Position numbers and translations under genes: made by a program
Assembly (NCBI RefSeq): GCF_000622385.1
Contig: NZ_JASD01000008.1
Coordinates: 3,323,168-3,387,167, forward strand
Length of the DNA stretch: 64,000 nucleotides
Source of the DNA: Sulfitobacter noctilucicola
Lineage (GTDB): Bacteria > Pseudomonadota > Alphaproteobacteria > Rhodobacterales > Rhodobacteraceae
Direction: 5' to 3'
Shown here: piece after piece, positions 60,901-64,000 of the stretch
How positions within the stretch are numbered: position 1 is the stretch's first letter
Layout of the letters: each line of letters opens with the position of its first letter
The notes under the pieces: generated by a model
Database searches by the model: none
What the model was told of the DNA's origin: nothing
What the model saw: only the letters and a program-made list of their open reading frames with translations

Positions 60901-63900
60901 AAGTCGGTGATGTCGCGGTCATCTTCGGCCACAGGTGCATCGTTGACAGGTGTAACGGTGACGATTGCCTCGCCCTCGTCTTCTTCACCATCTGGATCGG
61001 CAACTGTGTAGGTGATCGTCGCCGGGCCGTTGAAGTCAGGTGCCGGCGTGAACGTCACGGTGCCGTCACCATTGTCTTCCAGCGTGCCTTGCTCTTCTGG
61101 CACAGTGGCTTCGACCAATGTCAGCGGATCACCGTCTTCGTCCGTGTCATTGCCGATCAAATCGACGATGACAGGGGTGTCTTCCGGTGTTTCCTCGACA
61201 TCGTCCACAGCAACGGGTGGCGTGTTCTCAGGGTCTTCGACCGTGATCACATGAACCGCATCATCCGTCAGACCTTCTTCGTCTTCGATGGTGTAGCTGA
61301 TCGTCGCTTCACCGACAAAGTCCGTGGCAGGTGTGAAGGTCACGGTGCCATCGCCGTTATCGACCAGCGTGCCTTCTTCGGCAGGAACTGTGGCTTCGAT
61401 AACCGTCAGATCATCACCATCCACATCGCTGTCGTTGGCCAGTAGGTCAACGGTTACAGGGGTATTGATGTCTGTGACATCTTCATCGTCCTCGGCGACA
61501 GGTGCATCGTTCACAGGGTTCACTGTGACCGCAACTGTTCCCTCATCCGCGTTCCCGTCAGGGTCTTCGACCGTATAGGAAATCTCTGCAGGGCCATTGA
61601 AGTCAGGTGCCGGTGTAAAGACCAGTTGGTTATCGACAATTTCAACGGTGCCTTGCTCTTCTGGCACAGACGCTTCGGTGATCGTCAGCGGATCATCCGT
61701 CGGATCGGTGTCATTTTCGAGCACGTCGATGGTGACAGGTGTGTCCTCATCTGTTTCAGCGGTGTCATCCACTGCTGTCGGCGCGTTTTCGGTGTCGTTC
61801 ACGGTGATCACATGGACCGCATCATCCGTCAGACCTTCTTCGTCTTCGATGGTGTAGCTGATTGTCGCTTCACCGGTGAAGTCCGTTGAGGGTGTGAAGG
61901 TGACTGTACCATCACCGTTTTCGACCAGCGTGCCCTGCTCTTCAGGAACCGTGGCTTCGATAACCGTCAGATCATCACCATCCACATCGCTGTCATTGGC
62001 CAGCAGGTCAACTGTGACAGGTGTGTTCAGGTCTGTGATGTCGCTGTCATCTTCGGCAACCGGTGCGTCGTTGACAGGGTCCACGGTGACCGTGACCTGC
62101 GCTGGCGCTTCATTGCCATCAGGGTCTTGTGCGACATAGTCGATGATCGCTTCGCCGTTGAAGTCAGGCGCAGGTGTGAACACCAGCTCATTGTCGACAA
62201 TTTCAACCGTACCCTGTTCTTCCGGAACAGTGGCCTCCAAAATGATCAGCGTGTCGTCGCCATCGGGGTCTGTATCGTTCTCCAACGCATCGATGGTAAC
62301 AGGTGTGTCCTCTTCGGTGGTCGCTATATCATCGTTGGCCACAGGGACATCGCTGACTTCGTTGACGTAAACGAGGTGCTCGGCTGAGTCTGTGAGACCT
62401 TCTTCGTCTTCGATGGTGTAGCTGATTGTTGCTTCGCCGGTGAAGTCTTCAGCCGGGGTGAAGGTGACGGTGCCGTCGCCGTTGTCGACCAGGGTGCCCT
62501 GCTCTTCGGGAACGGTGGCTTCGACAACCGTCAGATCGTCGCCGTCCACATCCGTGTCGTTGGCCAGCAGATCAACCGTGATCGGTGTGTCTTCCGGTGT
62601 GACGTCCACATCATCAACCGCATCGGGTGCGTCGTTGACGGGGTTCACGGTCACGGTGACCGTGCCTTCCGTCTCCTCGCCCGAGGGATCGGTCACGGTG
62701 TAGGTGATCGTTGTCTCACCGTTGAAGTCCGGATCCGGCGTGAAGATCACTTCGCCTTCCGGCGTGAACGCCACCGTGCCATCAGGGCTTGTCGCCTCGA
62801 TCAGCTCAAGCGGATCACCATCGGGATCAGTGTCGTTGGCCAGCACGTTCAGCGGCTCGGACGGTGTGTCCTCATCCGTCTCAAGCGTGTCGGGCTCGGT
62901 CACCGGCGCGTCGTTCTCTTCGCCAACCGTGATCACATGCTCGGCCGTATCCTCACCGCCATTCCCGTCAGAAATGGTATAGGTGATCGTCGCGTCGCCG
63001 TTAAAATCAGGCGCTGGCGTGAAGGTCACCGTGCCGTCGCCATTGTCGACCAGCGTCCCTTCTTCTTCGGGTACAGTGGCTTCGACAACGCGCAGGTCGT
63101 CGCCGTCAACATCCGTGTCATTGGCCAGCAGATCAACGGTGACCGGCGTGTCTTCGTCGGTGACATCCGCATCATCAACCGCATCGGGTGCGTCGTTGAT
63201 CGGGGTGACGTCAACCACGTGAACGGCAGTGTCTTCTTCGCCATCGGGATCCGCTATTGTGTAGGTCACGGTTGCCTCACCGACAAAATCGGGTGCCGGT
63301 GTGAAGGTGGCCGTGCCGTCGCCGTTGTTGACCACGGTGCCCTGTTCTTCGGGAACAGACACTTCGGTCACCGTCAGCAAATCATCCTCGGGATCGCTGT
63401 CGTTGTCGATCAGGTCGAGGACAACAGGTGTGTCTTCTTCCGTGGTCGCAACATCATCCACCGCGTCAGGCGCGTCGTTCACGGGGTTCACGGTAACCGT
63501 GACGGTCCCCTCGTCCGCGTTGCCGTCAGGGTCTTCGACCGTATAGGAAATCTCTGCCTCACCGGTGAAGTCCTCGGCCGGTGTGAACACCAGCTGGTTG
63601 TCGACGATATCAACGGTGCCCTGCTCTTCCGGAACAGAGGCTTCGGTGATGGTCAGCGGATCACCGTTCGGATCGGTGTCGTTGGCTACGGCATCGATGG
63701 TGACAGGCGTATCCTCATCCGTCTCGGCCACATCATCAACGGCTTCCGGCGCGTTGTCGGTGTCATTGACCGTGATCACGTGAACAGCCGAGGCTTCCTC
63801 ACCCGATGGGTCGCTGATGGTGTAGCTGATCGTCGCTTCGCCCAGGAAATCATCCGCAGGCGTGAAAGTCACAGTGCCGTCGCCGTTATCAACCAACGTG

Positions 63901-64000
63901 CCCTGCTCGGCAGGAACCGTCGCCTCGATCACGGTCAGATCATCGCCGTCCACATCTGAATCGTTGGCCAAAAGGTCAACGGTGACAGGTGTTTCAAAGT
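57990..64000 (-). CDS. Giant tandem-repeat RTX adhesin-like protein with C-terminal Hint domain (5' end outside window)
   Basis: About 2,002 residues are visible; the frame remains open at 64000, so the N-terminus is missing (the apparent start at 63971 is a TTG Leu codon within a repeat). From N to C: 15 cadherin/Ig-like repeats of about 95 residues (one partial), each with a NDAPxAxDD-type boundary, LLANDTDVDGDDL-type Asp cluster and YTI core; a long RTX region (about 58760-59815) with Asp-rich linkers; then a Hint domain from the Cys codon at 58571 to the end (193 residues). Very acidic, as expected of Ca2+-binding adhesins exported by type I secretion. Confidence 0.92.
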   Translation of the reverse strand, partial: FETPVTVDLLANDSDVDGDDLTVIEATVPAEQGTLVDNGDGTVTFTPADDFLGEATISYTISDPSGEEASAVHVITVNDTDNAPEAVDDVAETDEDTPVTIDAVANDTDPNGDPLTITEASVPEEQGTVDIVDNQLVFTPAEDFTGEAEISYTVEDPDGNADEGTVTVTVNPVNDAPDAVDDVATTEEDTPVVLDLIDNDSDPEDDLLTVTEVSVPEEQGTVVNNGDGTATFTPAPDFVGEATVTYTIADPDGEEDTAVHVVDVTPINDAPDAVDDADVTDEDTPVTVDLLANDTDVDGDDLRVVEATVPEEEGTLVDNGDGTVTFTPAPDFNGDATITYTISDGNGGEDTAEHVITVGEENDAPVTEPDTLETDEDTPSEPLNVLANDTDPDGDPLELIEATSPDGTVAFTPEGEVIFTPDPDFNGETTITYTVTDPSGEETEGTVTVTVNPVNDAPDAVDDVDVTPEDTPITVDLLANDTDVDGDDLTVVEATVPEEQGTLVDNGDGTVTFTPAEDFTGEATISYTIEDEEGLTDSAEHLVYVNEVSDVPVANDDIATTEEDTPVTIDALENDTDPDGDDTLIILEATVPEEQGTVEIVDNELVFTPAPDFNGEAIIDYVAQDPDGNEAPAQVTVTVDPVNDAPVAEDDSDITDLNTPVTVDLLANDSDVDGDDLTVIEATVPEEQGTLVENGDGTVTFTPSTDFTGEATISYTIEDEEGLTDDAVHVITVNDTENAPTAVDDTAETDEDTPVTIDVLENDTDPTDDPLTITEASVPEEQGTVEIVDNQLVFTPAPDFNGPAEISYTVEDPDGNADEGTVAVTVNPVNDAPVAEDDEDVTDINTPVTVDLLANDSDVDGDDLTVIEATVPAEEGTLVDNGDGTVTFTPATDFVGEATISYTIEDEEGLTDDAVHVITVEDPENTPPVAVDDVEETPEDTPVIVDLIGNDTDEDGDPLTLVEATVPEEQGTLEDNGDGTVTFTPAPDFNGPATITYTVADPDGEEDEGEAIVTVTPVNDAPVAEDDRDITDFETPVTVDLLANDSDVDGDDLTVIEATVPAEQGTLVDNGDGTVTFTPADDFTGDATISYTIEDEEGLTDEAVHVITVNDTDNAPTAVDDAAETDEETPVTIDVLDNDTDPTDDPLTVVEATVPEEQGTVEIVDNQIVFTPAEDFTGEATIDYIIEDPDGNADEAVVTVTVNPVNDAPDAVDDVATTEEDTPVVLDLIDNDSDPEGDPLTVTEVSVPEEQGTVVNNGDGTATFTPAPDFVGEATVTYTIADPDGEEDTAVHVVDVTPVNDAPDAVDDADTTDYNTPVTVDLLANDTDIDGDELTVIEATVPEEQGTLVDNGDGTVTFTPVPGFIGDATITYTIEDEGGLRDSAEHVITVEEPGDRDGIVEGTDGSDLIDPEYAGDPDGDFVDNEDAILPGQEPNDDIIIAGDGDDTVLAGLGDDSVTGGEGNDSILGEDGSDTVDGGDGDDVIDTSGPDLAPDDGYPFEPGTDDLGYEPDTDPENDRDSVIGGAGNDTITTGDDSDTISGGDGDDVINAGIDDDLVAGDDGDDRIVGGEGDDTITGGFGNDTIYGGTDPDVIPDLVNIVDEPSDDDPFSPDRNPDNGRDLIDGGAGDDLIFGDDDDDTITGGSGNDTIDGGIDDDTIDGGTGDDSLIGGQGNDTLRGNRNDDTLIGGTGDDVLDGGGENDLLEGGDGDDDMMGGQGDDTLRGGDGDDTMTGGAGQDVFEDVGPGDVIDGGSGPVDMDTLDLTGSKPEGGSFDIVFTSDDEEDGVVNYFDADGEDAGQLVFEEIETIIPCFTPGTKIATPKGERLVEELKVGDRVITRDNGIQEIRWVGARDMTGAEFEKAAHLKPVLIRQGALGNDLPERDMMVSPNHRVLVANDKTALYFEEREVLVAAKHLTGLEGVDIVDVSHTTYIHVMFDQHEVILSDGSWTESFQPGDMSLAGIGNAQRQEILELFPELATQEGVEAYASARRSLKKHEAKLITK
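59820..64000 (-). repeat. Tandem coding repeats, period about 285 bases (about 95 residues)
   Basis: Fifteen units, one cut by the window edge. Two main types can be told: type A with TLVDNGDGTVTFTP, and type B with TVEIVDNQLVFTP; a variant of A reads TVVNNGDGTATFTP. One unit is atypical (GTVAFTPEGEVIFTP). Units of the A-prime kind at about 60080-60400 and 63180-63500 are nearly identical in DNA, offset by 3096 bases (1032 codons), which points to recent duplication or conversion. Confidence 0.9.

Noticed and set aside
59841..63959. Long plus-strand frames (333 and 340 codons) opposite the giant repeat gene
   Set aside because: Antisense translation of the GC-rich repeats, dominated by repeated Val/Arg/Gly text; the minus frame is the coding one by repeat conservation and domains.
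59820..64000. Tandem repeats as a CRISPR array or satellite
   Set aside because: Period of about 285 bases, protein-level conservation and an uninterrupted frame show coding repeats; no spacers.

Overview
The window comes from an alphaproteobacterium, almost certainly a marine Rhodobacteraceae (Roseobacter-group) chromosome. The reasons are the ctrA-sciP pair, the family-typical long S9 protein, the order pyrH-frr-uppS-cdsA-dxr-rseP-bamA-skp-fabZ-lpxA-lpxI-lpxB, the aroK-aroB / xerD / CorC block, several GcvT-type dimethylglycine/sarcosine dehydrogenase-like proteins, and RTX proteins that end in a Hint domain. No rRNA, tRNA, CRISPR array, insertion sequence or phage gene was seen.

Layout: 1-6.5 kb holds regulators and small metabolic genes (TetR end, LLM flavin monooxygenase, LysR, DoxX-like), the rplM-rpsI ribosomal operon, and a MocR/PdxR regulator divergent from a DUF1127 gene. 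6.5-18.5 kb holds tRNA modification (trmFO, gluQ, mnmA), hisI, an Fe-S scaffold, recG and ligA overlapping, and the cell-cycle pair sciP-ctrA. 18.5-30.7 kb is a long minus-strand envelope cluster: UMP kinase, ribosome recycling, isoprenoid (dxr, uppS) and phospholipid (cdsA) synthesis, outer-membrane assembly (rseP, bamA, skp) and lipid A synthesis (fabZ, lpxA, lpxI, lpxB). 30.8-38 kb has miaA, an AraC regulator and an Opp/Dpp-type ABC transporter without a neighbouring binding protein. 38-47 kb has a lytic transglycosylase, ssb, a GNAT gene broken by one stop codon, aroKB, two unknown envelope proteins, xerD and a CorC/CNNM transporter. 47-54 kb has two 800-residue FAD/GcvT dehydrogenase paralogues flanking a DUF2254 membrane protein, then a MobA-like nucleotidyltransferase.

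The last 10 kb (54.3-64 kb) is the most unusual part: three consecutive minus-strand genes for secreted RTX proteins, each ending in the same kind of Hint domain plus a short tail. One has its own beta-rich middle domain, one is a minimal RTX-Hint protein, and one is a giant with at least 15 tandem cadherin/Ig-like repeats of about 95 residues, running off the right edge. The Hint ends of the last two are nearly identical (15 substitutions in 193 residues by eye), and the giant contains recent internal duplications.

Two unlisted 41-42-residue membrane-protein genes (11541-11669 and 24875-25000) are supported by a ribosome-binding site and a following terminator hairpin. All assignments come from reading the sequence; no database search was run.
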